Shown here: in pieces, positions 55,040 through 62,893 of the stretch
How the letters are laid out: each line of letters begins with the position of its first letter
Position numbering within the stretch: the stretch's first letter is position 1
Notes under the pieces: generated by a model
What the model saw: only the letters and a program-made list of their open reading frames with translations
What the model was told of the DNA's origin: nothing
The model's database searches: none
DNA from: Roseateles koreensis
GTDB lineage: Bacteria; Pseudomonadota; Gammaproteobacteria; Burkholderiales; Burkholderiaceae_C
Assembly: GCF_028595305.1 (NCBI RefSeq)
Contig: NZ_JAQQXS010000003.1
Location: 186,001-250,000 of the forward strand
Direction: 5' to 3'
DNA length: 64,000 bases
Made by a program: the position numbers and the translations under genes

Positions 55040-56782
55040 TCAGTCGTCCGAATCGAAGCCAATGCGCATGGCTTCCGCCAGCGAGGTCTTGCCGGCGATG
55101 ACCAGGGCCAGGCTGCGGTCGGCCAAGGTCTTGCCTTTCAAGAATCGCCGTGCCGCCAGCATGAAGCCGGCCGCGTCACTGCGCTGGATGGCCACGGACA
55201 TGTCGGCATTCATTTCCAGCATTTCATAAATGCCACGCCGCCCGATGTAGCCGGAGCCGTTGCAGTGCGTGCAGCCCACGCCTTTCTTGGTTTGAATGTT
55301 CGCGGCGGCGGCTTCGCCGGCCACCGCGGCGAGCCAGGCAGCTTCTTGTGGGTTCGGGCTGTGCGGCTCGGCACAGTTCTCGCACACCGCGCGCAGCAGG
55401 CGCTGGGCAATCACGGCTTGCAAGGAGGTGGCCACCATGAACGGGGGGGCGCCCATGTCCAGCAAGCGGAAGGGCGTGCCCACGGTGTCGCGGGTGTGCA
55501 GGGTGGACAGCACCATGTGGCCGGTGATGGCGGCCCGCAAGCCGATTTCAACCGTTTGTGGATCGCGCATCTCGCCCACCAGGATCACGTCGGGGTCTTG
55601 GCGCAGGGTGGCGCGCAGCACGCGGGCAAAGTCCAGCTCGATCTTCTCATTCACCTGCACCTGGGTCAGGCCGGGCAGGCGATATTCAACCGGGTCTTCC
55701 ACCGTGATGATCTTGTTTTGCTCGGCGTCGACCTCGCTCAGTGCCGCGTACAGCGTGGTGGTCTTGCCAGAGCCGGTGGGGCCGGTAACCAGGATCATGC
55801 CGGCCTGCTGGCTGAGAATTTCGCGGAAACGGGCCAGCATGTCGGCGGGCATGTCAATTTGGCCCAGCCGACGAATGGCGGAGCCCTGGCCCAGCAAGCG
55901 CATCACCACCGATTCACCATACTGGCCGGGCAGGGTGGACAAGCGCACATCGATGGTCTTGTCGCGCAAGCGCAGGGTGAAGCGGCCATCTTGCGGCAGG
56001 CGCTTTTCAGAAATGTCGAGGCCGGCCATCAGCTTGAGCCGCTGCGACAAGGCCGCCGCAATGCGCTTGTCGGCCTGTGTCTGGGTTTGCAGCACACCGT
56101 CGATGCGGGTGCGGATCAGTAGCTCGCCCTCTTGGGGTTCGATGTGCACGTCTGAAGCGCCAGCCTGGCTGGCATCCTCAAACACGCTTTGCAGCAGCCG
56201 CACCACCGGCGCGCCTTCCTGACCCACGCTGGCTTGCAGGGCGCCGAAGTCAACCGCGTCGCCGATGTCTTTTTCAAGCGCCTTGGCCAGGCCGCTGATT
56301 TCTTCGCTGCGGCGGTAGTGACGGTCAAACGCAGCGGGCAGCTGGCTCTCCGCCACCACGGCCATACTGATGCGGCGCTTGAGCACGCGGCTCAGCTCGT
56401 CGTATGCAAACAGGTCCAGTGGGTCGGCCATGGCGACCAGCAGGGCCTCGCCCCGGTCTTCCAGCACGATGGCCCTAAATCGCCGCGCCGGTGTTTCCGA
56501 CAGCAGGCGTACCAGCTCGGTCTTGAGTGGAAACGTCTTCAGATTGACGAAGGGGATACGCAGCTGGCGGGCCAGTACATGCGCCAGGGCTTCTTCGGTG
56601 ATCAGCCCGGCGTCAATCAGCAGCCGGCCCAGCTTTTTGCCGGTGGCGCGCTGCAGTTCAAGGGCTTGCTGAAGTTGTTGCTCCGAGATCAGTTGTTGCT
56701 GCACCAGCACGTCGCCCAGACGCATTTTCTGGGGCGGGTTCGAGGCATTGTCTGAACTGGCGTTGCGCGTGTCTGTCGTCAT
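55040..56782 (-). CDS. mshE: Pilus extension ATPase MshE with c-di-GMP-binding N-domain
   Basis: The product is 580 residues of the GspE/PilB AAA+ family that drives pilus assembly. Two adjoining 24-residue MshEN motifs occupy residues 21-44 (RLGDVLV...LELQ) and 50-73 (KLGRLLI...LARQ), separated by five residues, just as in the c-di-GMP-binding domain of Vibrio MshE. Walker A GPTGSGKT is at 334-341, the Asp box and Walker B (RQDPDVILVGEMRD) near 394-407, and the zinc tetracysteine at C467, C470, C504 and C507. Seven bases separate it from the second ATPase gene upstream. Confidence 0.93.
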   Translation of the reverse strand: MTTDTRNASSDNASNPPQKMRLGDVLVQQQLISEQQLQQALELQRATGKKLGRLLIDAGLITEEALAHVLARQLRIPFVNLKTFPLKTELVRLLSETPARRFRAIVLEDRGEALLVAMADPLDLFAYDELSRVLKRRISMAVVAESQLPAAFDRHYRRSEEISGLAKALEKDIGDAVDFGALQASVGQEGAPVVRLLQSVFEDASQAGASDVHIEPQEGELLIRTRIDGVLQTQTQADKRIAAALSQRLKLMAGLDISEKRLPQDGRFTLRLRDKTIDVRLSTLPGQYGESVVMRLLGQGSAIRRLGQIDMPADMLARFREILSQQAGMILVTGPTGSGKTTTLYAALSEVDAEQNKIITVEDPVEYRLPGLTQVQVNEKIELDFARVLRATLRQDPDVILVGEMRDPQTVEIGLRAAITGHMVLSTLHTRDTVGTPFRLLDMGAPPFMVATSLQAVIAQRLLRAVCENCAEPHSPNPQEAAWLAAVAGEAAAANIQTKKGVGCTHCNGSGYIGRRGIYEMLEMNADMSVAIQRSDAAGFMLAARRFLKGKTLADRSLALVIAGKTSLAEAMRIGFDSDD

Positions 56783-56789
56783 GGCGGTG

Positions 56790-59330
56790 TCAGGTGTTGC
56801 TGGTGGCGCGCACTTCGGCCATGAGGGTGATGCCTTGCAGCACTTTCAGAATGCCGTCTTGCCGCAGCGAAAGCATGCCCTCAGCCAAGGCCGTGTGCTG
56901 CAACTCCTCGGCCCGGGCGCCGGTTTGGACCTGATAGCGCAGCGTCTTGGACACCACCAGTAATTCGTGCAGCCCCGCCCGCCCCTTGTAGCCACTGTTG
57001 TCACAGGTGGCGCAGCCGGCGCTTTGGTACTTCAGCAGTTGTCCGCCATGCCCGTAGGTTTTGACCCAGCTGTCGAGCACCGTTTGGCGCGGGGGGCGGA
57101 TGGCGGCGGGGTAGACATGCAAGTAGTCGTCCAGCCATTCACTCAGATCGGCTTCGTTGAGTGGCGTCGAAGTGCGGCAGGCCGGGCAAAGGCGTCGCAC
57201 CAGGCGCTGCGCCAGCACGGCCAGCAAGGAGTCGGCGAAATTGAAGGGGTCCATGCCCATGTCCAGCAGGCGGGTGATGGTTTCGGGAGCGCTGTTGGTA
57301 TGCAACGTGGACAGCACCATGTGGCCGGTCAGCGAGGCCTCGACAGCAATGGCTGCCGTTTCTTCGTCCCGAATTTCGCCGACCATGATGACGTCCGGGT
57401 CGGCCCGCAGAAAGGCGCGCAGCGCCTTGGCAAAGGTCCAGTCGATCTTGGGGTTGACCTGCACCTGGCGCAGGCCGGTCTGCGTGATCTCAACCGGGTC
57501 TTCTGCAGTCCAGATTTTGCGATCCGGTGTATTGATATGGCCCAGCGCCGAATGCAGGGTGGTTGTTTTCCCGGAACCCGTGGGGCCCACGCACAGTACC
57601 ATGCCGTAGGGGCGGCTGACGGCCTTCTTCAGTTCGTCCAGGTTGCGGCTGGTGAGGCCGAGCTTGTTCAGCTCAATCGGTTTGGAGGAGGCCAATAGCC
57701 GCATCACCACATCTTCCAGGCCGTTGTTGGTCGGGATGGTCGCTACCCGCAACTCCAGCCTGTGCTGCGGGGAGAAACGGGCGAAATTGATCTTGCCGTC
57801 CTGCGGCTTGCGGCGCTCCGAAATGTCCAGCTCGCACATGATCTTGATGCGGGCGATCATGGCGTTGCGATAGGTGTTGGGCAACTCCAGATAGGGCTTG
57901 AGCACGCCGTCTTTGCGGAAGCGGATCTTGAGCTTCTCGCGTCCGGGGTAGGTTTCGATGTGGATGTCGGAGACGCCTTGCGTGCTGGCTTCGATGATCA
58001 TGGTGTTGATCAGGCGCACCAGCGAGTTGTCGCTTTGCTCGATCTGAAATTCATCGTCACGGCCCCCGCGGTCGCCGACTTCACGCTCCAGCGTTTCGAT
58101 CAGCTGGTCGGCTTTATCGAGCGAAAAATCAAGGCCTGACATGCCCGGAATGGTTTCGCCGCGCAGGCCGGTGTCGTTGCCGCTGCGCTCATAGGCATAG
58201 GCGATCGCACTGTGCACCGTGCCGAGCTTGGTCAAAGTCGGGATGACCTTCAGCTGGGTGATGAATTCGACCTCGTCCAGGGCATCGCGCCGCGTGGGGT
58301 CTTCCATGGCCACAATCAGTCGGCCATCTCGCATGAGCAAGGGCAACACCTCCAGCCGCTTAGCGGCGGTGAAGGGCAGTTTTTTGAGGGACTCAACCTC
58401 GATGGCGAAGTTGTCGACATCCACCACCGGATAACCCATCTTGCGGGCCAAGGCGGACTGCAAGGCCTGGCGAGAAACAATCCCCTTGCGCACCAGCAGT
58501 TCGCCCAGGGGTACCGAGCGGTCATCGCGTTGCAGGTTCAGTGCGTGGTCGAGTTGCTCCTGGGTGATCAATTCCAGGGCCAGCAAGGCTTCGCCGATAC
58601 GCACCATGGGCATGCTGGCCTGCTGGGCGATGGCTTGCATCAGTTGGTCAGCCTGAACGATGCGCGCGGCCACCAAGATATCGCCCACCCGGCGGGCGCG
58701 CATTCCCTGCTGCTCGTTGACGGCCGCGTTGATTTGAGCGGCGGTGGCCAGGTTCGCTTTCAGCAGCACGTCGCCGATGCGCTCGCCCACTTCCGCCTGG
58801 CTGATCATTTCGCGCGGAATGAACAGCCGCAACACTGAATCGTCGGTGTCGCTGAGCGGCTGAAACAAGAACAAGCCAAGCTCGTTTTGGTGATGGCCAA
58901 TGGTGCGCCCCTTCATTTCTCCGCCGTCCGCCAATTTGAGACGATAGGGGCTGCGGGGGCGTTGGTCCAGCATCAGGCCGGCATCCGTGGCGCTTTCATC
59001 GCGCGCGGGAACATGGACGGGGCGCAACAGGCGCAGCACCCGGAATTGTGCGAACTTCAAGGGCACGGCATGACGGGCAGGCGGCACCAGAATCTGTGCC
59101 ACCCGTTCTTGGGGGGACAACAGGATCAGATGCCCCGGACTGCGGCTGCCGTTGACGCCCAGCACTTCACAAGGCTCTGGGCTCGATTGCGTCAGCGCAG
59201 AGGGGTAGGCCGGGAAGGGCGGCATCGGCCAACTGAAGTCTTGTTGTTTGTCAGCGAACTCGCTTGTCTCGGTCGCACTCATGTCGGCTTTGCCGTGAGG
59301 CCAGTTCAGCGGGGCAGACAAATCAGGCAT
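56790..59330 (-). CDS. Large GspE/PilB-type ATPase with four tandem MshEN-like repeats
   Basis: The product is 846 residues. Residues 1-180 are an N-terminal extension without a clear family; it includes RSPYRLKLADGGEMKGRTIG. Four 24-residue repeats of MshEN type start at R184, R214, R244 and P274, an exact 30-residue period; each has the R/PxGxxL start, and repeats 1-3 end in Gln, repeat 4 in Lys. A second N1 domain (about 300-380) leads to the ATPase: Walker A GPTGSGKT 582-589, Walker B region RADPDVIMVGEIRD near 642-655, and zinc cysteines C715, C718, C773, C776. GGAGA precedes the ATG. It is the first gene of the pilus locus, a paralogue of the neighbouring mshE. Confidence 0.9.
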   Translation of the reverse strand: MPDLSAPLNWPHGKADMSATETSEFADKQQDFSWPMPPFPAYPSALTQSSPEPCEVLGVNGSRSPGHLILLSPQERVAQILVPPARHAVPLKFAQFRVLRLLRPVHVPARDESATDAGLMLDQRPRSPYRLKLADGGEMKGRTIGHHQNELGLFLFQPLSDTDDSVLRLFIPREMISQAEVGERIGDVLLKANLATAAQINAAVNEQQGMRARRVGDILVAARIVQADQLMQAIAQQASMPMVRIGEALLALELITQEQLDHALNLQRDDRSVPLGELLVRKGIVSRQALQSALARKMGYPVVDVDNFAIEVESLKKLPFTAAKRLEVLPLLMRDGRLIVAMEDPTRRDALDEVEFITQLKVIPTLTKLGTVHSAIAYAYERSGNDTGLRGETIPGMSGLDFSLDKADQLIETLEREVGDRGGRDDEFQIEQSDNSLVRLINTMIIEASTQGVSDIHIETYPGREKLKIRFRKDGVLKPYLELPNTYRNAMIARIKIMCELDISERRKPQDGKINFARFSPQHRLELRVATIPTNNGLEDVVMRLLASSKPIELNKLGLTSRNLDELKKAVSRPYGMVLCVGPTGSGKTTTLHSALGHINTPDRKIWTAEDPVEITQTGLRQVQVNPKIDWTFAKALRAFLRADPDVIMVGEIRDEETAAIAVEASLTGHMVLSTLHTNSAPETITRLLDMGMDPFNFADSLLAVLAQRLVRRLCPACRTSTPLNEADLSEWLDDYLHVYPAAIRPPRQTVLDSWVKTYGHGGQLLKYQSAGCATCDNSGYKGRAGLHELLVVSKTLRYQVQTGARAEELQHTALAEGMLSLRQDGILKVLQGITLMAEVRATSNT

Positions 59331-59372
59331 TCAAATCTCCGAGGACTGACGAACGAACAGGCTCAATGGCAT

Positions 59373-59400
59373 AAAAAAAGGCGCAAGACGGGCACTCGCT
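59373..59400 (-). terminator. Terminator between the anti-sigma gene and the pilus locus
   Basis: On the minus strand GCGAG-TGCCCGT-CTTGC (59399-59383, one G-T pair) is followed by GCC and a run of seven T (59379-59373). It lies about 70 bases after the anti-sigma stop and separates the stress sigma unit from the downstream pilus genes. Confidence 0.45.
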
Positions 59401-59468
59401 CTGCTAACTGCCACATGCTACGCGGAGTTGCGGGTGGGCTAATTTAGGAAATACAGGGTGAGGCCGGG

Positions 59469-59663
59469 TCAGTCCTCGTGCTGTTCCGCACTGTAATTGC
59501 GCCATTGGGTACTGGCGCGGCGCATCAGCTGAAGTTGGCGCAAAAATCGTGGGCAGGCTTGGCAAATCATCATGTGCAGTCGCACGCTTACGCGTTCGGC
59601 TGGGCCCAGTTTGCGGTCTTCGGCTTGCAAAACAAGGGCCGTGATTTCTCGGCAATTGCGCAT
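59469..59663 (-). CDS. Zinc-finger anti-sigma factor of the bufferin cassette
   Basis: The product is 64 residues. The sequence RLHMMICQACPRFLRQL contains the ZAS-type motif H-x3-C-x2-C, with an upstream NCREITALVLQAEDRKL typical of small anti-sigma factors found beside DUF2282 genes. It lacks a membrane helix, so it acts in the cytoplasm, holding the ECF sigma factor inactive until a signal (probably metal or thiol stress) is sensed through the zinc site. The ATG at 59663 starts 5 bases after the sigma stop; the open frame extends to 59768 but overlaps the sigma gene. Confidence 0.85.
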   Translation of the reverse strand: MRNCREITALVLQAEDRKLGPAERVSVRLHMMICQACPRFLRQLQLMRRASTQWRNYSAEQHED

Positions 59664-59668
59664 GACTT

Positions 59669-60244
59669 TCAAAATTTTTCTCCGGCATCCGCCGGCGCCG
59701 TGGCGCCAAACCAGTTCAATTGAAGGCATTCCCGCAGGCGCAGTCGGGCGCGATGCAACATGACCCACAGATTGGTCGTGCTGATGCTCAAGGCCTTACA
59801 GATTTCTTCTGACTCCAGCTCCAGCCACTCTCGCATCATGAACAAGCGGCCCTGTTGGCCGGGGAGATGTTCGACGCAGGCTTCCAGCACGCGCATGAAG
59901 TCCAGTTGACGCAAGCAGTGCTCGGGATCGCCCCAATCCTGCGGCATGTCGCGCCAATGGCCGTCGGGCAGAAACAAGTCGTCGTCCAGGTCCCGTTCGT
60001 CGTCACGGGTGGTGGACATCTCTTTGCTGTTGCGGCGAATCTGATCGACCAACTTGTGCTTCAAGACGCCAATCAACCACGTTTTGAGCTGGGACATGCC
60101 GCCGAAATTCTGCGGTTTTTCAAGGGCGGCCAACAGCGTTTCCGACACCGCATCCTCCGCCCAGGCGCTGTTGCGCAACTGCAGCTGGGCGTACTTGAGC
60201 AGTTGAGGCCGCAGGGCTTGGAGTTGATCGGCGATGTCAGACAT
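59669..60244 (-). CDS. ECF-type RNA polymerase sigma factor
   Basis: The product is 191 residues. Region 2 (about 10-75) contains RNSAWAEDAVSETLLAALEK and TWLIGVLKHKLVDQIRRNSKE; region 4 (about 125-180) contains LELESEEICKALSISTTNLW and the helix VMLHRARLRLRECL. The linker is acidic (RDDERDLDDDLFLPDG). The group matches sigma factors paired with small zinc anti-sigmas and linked to DUF2282/DUF692 operons (RpoQ-like in Cupriavidus gig genes). It is divergent from bufA, 140 bases apart, and likely drives that operon. Confidence 0.92.
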   Translation of the reverse strand: MSDIADQLQALRPQLLKYAQLQLRNSAWAEDAVSETLLAALEKPQNFGGMSQLKTWLIGVLKHKLVDQIRRNSKEMSTTRDDERDLDDDLFLPDGHWRDMPQDWGDPEHCLRQLDFMRVLEACVEHLPGQQGRLFMMREWLELESEEICKALSISTTNLWVMLHRARLRLRECLQLNWFGATAPADAGEKF

Positions 60245-60274
60245 GCATAACTTTCAAAAGGCACTGGCCGCAGT

Positions 60275-60302
60275 GTAAGGAATGTAGGCGTCCAGCCGAC
60301 GC
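60275..60302 (+). promoter_or_regulatory. Candidate ECF-sigma promoter of the bufferin operon
   Basis: GTAAGG (60275-60280) followed after 16 bases by CGACGC (60297-60302) has the GTAAxx-N16-CG form used by ECF sigma factors of this kind. It lies about 83 bases before the bufA start, in the only long gap between the divergent sigma gene and the operon. Confidence 0.4.
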
Positions 60303-60384
60303 AGTACATGTCGGTGGCTTGCGCTTGCGGTTTGAGCCCCACGCTGAATTGAACTTCACTTTGTTTTTGTATGGAGCACGCCTC

Positions 60385-60669
60385 ATGAAAACGTCTTATC
60401 TTGTTTCTTCCGCATTGGCTGGCGCCCTGGCCTTGGGTTGTGTGGCACAGGCCGCTGCTGCCGACGAAAAAACCGCTCGGGAAAAATGTTACGGCATCAC
60501 CCAGGCGGGCCAAAACGACTGCGCCAATCTGAGTGGCAGCCACTCCTGTGCCGGCCAGGCCACCGCGGCCCAGTCGCCTGACGAATGGAAGTACGTGCCC
60601 AAAGGCGCTTGCAAGGGCTTGAATGGCTTGAGCCCTGCCGAAGCCAAAGCTCGACTGGGCAAAAAGTAA
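60385..60669 (+). CDS. bufA: DUF2282 bufferin-type RiPP precursor (BufA1-like)
   Basis: The product is 94 residues. A Sec signal peptide (about 1-25; [16 protein letters not shown]) precedes a mature peptide with four cysteines at C35 (EKCYG), C46 (QNDC), C55 (SHSCAG) and C76 (KGAC), the DUF2282 pattern. In bufferins the central cysteines are converted to thiooxazole groups by a DUF692 enzyme and the peptide binds copper in the periplasm. GGAG lies 8 bases before the ATG at 60385; the open frame to 60319 is promoter DNA. It heads the bufA-B-C-D operon. Confidence 0.92.
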   Translation: MKTSYLVSSALAGALALGCVAQAAAADEKTAREKCYGITQAGQNDCANLSGSHSCAGQATAAQSPDEWKYVPKGACKGLNGLSPAEAKARLGKK

Positions 60670-60700
60670 GCGCATCCGTCAAGGTGCAGGGAGTAGAGCT

Positions 60701-61564
60701 ATGGTCGAACGGGTCGAAAGTGTCGAACTTATCGGCATTGGATGGCGGCAGTCGCACTACCTGCCTTTGCTGGAGACGCTGCCACCGCTGGGCTTTTTGG
60801 AAGTGCACTCGGAGAATTTCTTTGCCGAAGGCGGCGCCTCGCTTGCGCTGCTGACTGAGGCGCGTGCCCATTACCCGATCAGCCTGCACGGCGTAGGCTT
60901 GTCGCTGGGGTCGGCGGCGGGTGTGGATGCCTGGCACCTCGAACGTTTGGCGGCGCTGGTTGCCCACGTCGATCCGGTTCGGGTGTCAGACCATGCGTGC
61001 TTTGCGCGGGTTGCCGTGGCGGGATCTCATGCGCATGCCGGCGATCTGTTGCCGATTGCGTTTGATGATCTCAGCCTGAATCTCATGGTGCACCATGTGC
61101 AGCAGGTGCAGGAGCGTTTGCACCGCCCCTTGTTGGTGGAGAACATCAGCGCCTATTTGGGCTGGGCCGGCGACACCTTGGCGGAGCCCGAATTCTTCAA
61201 CCAACTGACTCAGCGCAGCGGTTGCCGCGTGCTGTTGGATGTCAATAACCTGGTGGTTAATGCGCGTAACACAGGCGTTAGCGCGGCAGAAGCGGTGGAC
61301 GTTGCCTGTGCGTGGATTGATGCGCTGAACCCGCGGTGCGTGGCTGAAATCCACCTTGCTGGCCATACCGCGCTGCCCGACATCGTCATCGACGACCACG
61401 GCAGCCGCGTGTCTGCGGCGGTGTGGCAGGTTTACGCCCATGCATTGCGGCATTGCGGCCCGCAGCCCAGTTTGATCGAATGGGACACCGATCTGCCGGT
61501 GTTGGACGTCTTGCTTGACGAAGCCGACGAGGCGCGTCATCGGCTCGCAGGTGCCTTGCAATGA
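60701..61564 (+). CDS. bufB: DUF692 multinuclear non-heme iron oxidase (MNIO, BufB)
   Basis: The product is 287 residues, a TIM-barrel enzyme of the MNIO family that modifies cysteines of RiPP precursors using iron and oxygen. Candidate iron ligands lie in the conserved places: H36 (EVHSENFF), H63 ([10 protein letters not shown]), H98 (VSDHA), E147 (LLVENIS), D180/N182 (LLDVNNL), H218 and H222 (EIHLAGH), D232/H233 (IDDHGSRV) and E260 (EWDTDLP). It lies 31 bases after bufA and overlaps bufC by ATGA, so enzyme and partner are made together. Confidence 0.92.
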   Translation: MVERVESVELIGIGWRQSHYLPLLETLPPLGFLEVHSENFFAEGGASLALLTEARAHYPISLHGVGLSLGSAAGVDAWHLERLAALVAHVDPVRVSDHACFARVAVAGSHAHAGDLLPIAFDDLSLNLMVHHVQQVQERLHRPLLVENISAYLGWAGDTLAEPEFFNQLTQRSGCRVLLDVNNLVVNARNTGVSAAEAVDVACAWIDALNPRCVAEIHLAGHTALPDIVIDDHGSRVSAAVWQVYAHALRHCGPQPSLIEWDTDLPVLDVLLDEADEARHRLAGALQ

Positions 61565-62334
61565 AAGCAAAGGCGCAAATGCAGACGCAGGTACAGACCC
61601 AGAACCGGGTACAGGCTCAGCAAACATTGCTGTGCGCGATCCAAGGCAAGTTGGGGGCTGACAGCCCGCCCGCATCGACCCTGCTGAGGGCCTTGCCGGG
61701 CGTGCGCCTGGCGCGAGGCTTGGCGGCGTACCGGGGCCATGCGCAAGCCTTGGCGGAGCGGGTTCTGGCGGGGGCCTATCCCCGTGTGAAATTTCAACTA
61801 GGCCTCGACTCCTTCACGGCGATGGCCTGGGCGTTCTGGCGCGCGCGTCCGCCTGGCTGCGGCGACCTTGGCCGCTGGGGCGAGGCGTTGCCTGAATTTT
61901 TGGCCGCGCAGAAGGGCATGGATCTTTGGCTGTGCGATGTGGCGCGCATGGAGTGGGCTGTGCATCTGGCGCAGCGTGCGGCAGACAGTGTCTTGAACGC
62001 GGTTTCACTGGATTTGTTGCACGGCCATGACCCCGAGGCGCTGCGTTTGACGCTTCGCCCGGGTCTCGCGTTGTTGCGGGTAGCCCCCATGGCTGCAGCG
62101 TGTTTGGCGTGCCCTGCGCCAAGTGGCCGGGTGCTGGTTTGGCGCTGCGCCTGGCAGGCGCGCTGCGCAGAACTGGATGCCGGGAGTTTCAGCTTCATGG
62201 CTGCAATTCAGGCGGGGCAGAGCCTTCATCACGCCTTGTTGATGGCGTTGGAAGATGCGCCCGACTTCGATTTTTCGCAATACCTGCAGCGTGCGCTGCA
62301 GGACGGCTGGCTGCAATCGGTTGACATCATTTGA
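61561..62334 (+). CDS. bufC: DUF2063 bufferin partner protein (BufC)
   Basis: The product is 257 residues. After a Gln-rich start (about 1-20), a helical DUF2063 N-domain (about 20-110; [20 protein letters not shown] and [19 protein letters not shown]) is followed by a C-domain with the RRE-like role seen in HvfC/BufC proteins, which bind the precursor leader and present it to the DUF692 enzyme. The conserved RGLAAYRGH segment supports the call. It overlaps bufB by 4 bases. The name DUF2063 'DNA-binding' in databases is historical. Confidence 0.88.
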   Translation: MKAKAQMQTQVQTQNRVQAQQTLLCAIQGKLGADSPPASTLLRALPGVRLARGLAAYRGHAQALAERVLAGAYPRVKFQLGLDSFTAMAWAFWRARPPGCGDLGRWGEALPEFLAAQKGMDLWLCDVARMEWAVHLAQRAADSVLNAVSLDLLHGHDPEALRLTLRPGLALLRVAPMAAACLACPAPSGRVLVWRCAWQARCAELDAGSFSFMAAIQAGQSLHHALLMALEDAPDFDFSQYLQRALQDGWLQSVDII

Positions 62335-62383
62335 GTGCTGTGACCGGGCAGCCTCCGCAACATTCATTTTTGATGGAGTGATC

Positions 62384-62875
62384 ATGAAAAATATTCTTTG
62401 CGCCATCGGGCGCTTCTTTGTGGACCCTGGTTTGCATCACCCGGCCGATTCCCGCCTGGCTGCGTGGATTCGGGCGGTGTTGGGCCAGGCGCAATCGCTG
62501 GCCTTGTTGCTGGCACGCTGGTACGTGGCCCGTGTCTTCTTTCTCTCCGGTTTGACGAAAATCCATGATTGGCAAAGTACCTTGGCGCTGTTCGCTGATG
62601 AGTACCAAGTGCCCTTGTTGCCGCCGGAACTGGCCGCTTATCTAGGCACCGGCGGCGAACTGGGATTGCCGGTGCTCCTGTGCCTGGGGGCTGGGGGGCG
62701 TTTTGCCGCACTGGGTTTGAGTGTGGTCAATCTTGTGGCGGTGCTGAGTCTCAGTGATATCGCGCCGGCTGCCTTGGCGGGGCACCAGTTGTGGGGTGTG
62801 TTGTTGCTGTCGGTGGCGCTGTGGGGGGCGGGGCGCTGGTCGGTGGATGCGTGGCTGCAGCGAGTGAAAACTTGA
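62384..62875 (+). CDS. bufD: DoxX family membrane protein (BufD)
   Basis: The product is 163 residues with about four membrane helices (near 37-57, 87-104, 108-125 and 131-149). ARWYVARVFFLSGLTKIHDW and the following FADEYQVPLLPPELAAYLGTGGE are DoxX hallmarks. In bufferin and gig operons a DoxX protein is the fourth gene; a redox or quinone-linked role is suspected but unproven. GGAG at 62375-62378 precedes the ATG at 62384. It starts 49 bases after bufC. Confidence 0.9.
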   Translation: MKNILCAIGRFFVDPGLHHPADSRLAAWIRAVLGQAQSLALLLARWYVARVFFLSGLTKIHDWQSTLALFADEYQVPLLPPELAAYLGTGGELGLPVLLCLGAGGRFAALGLSVVNLVAVLSLSDIAPAALAGHQLWGVLLLSVALWGAGRWSVDAWLQRVKT

Positions 62876-62893
62876 TGGCCTACAGTTGCGTCC

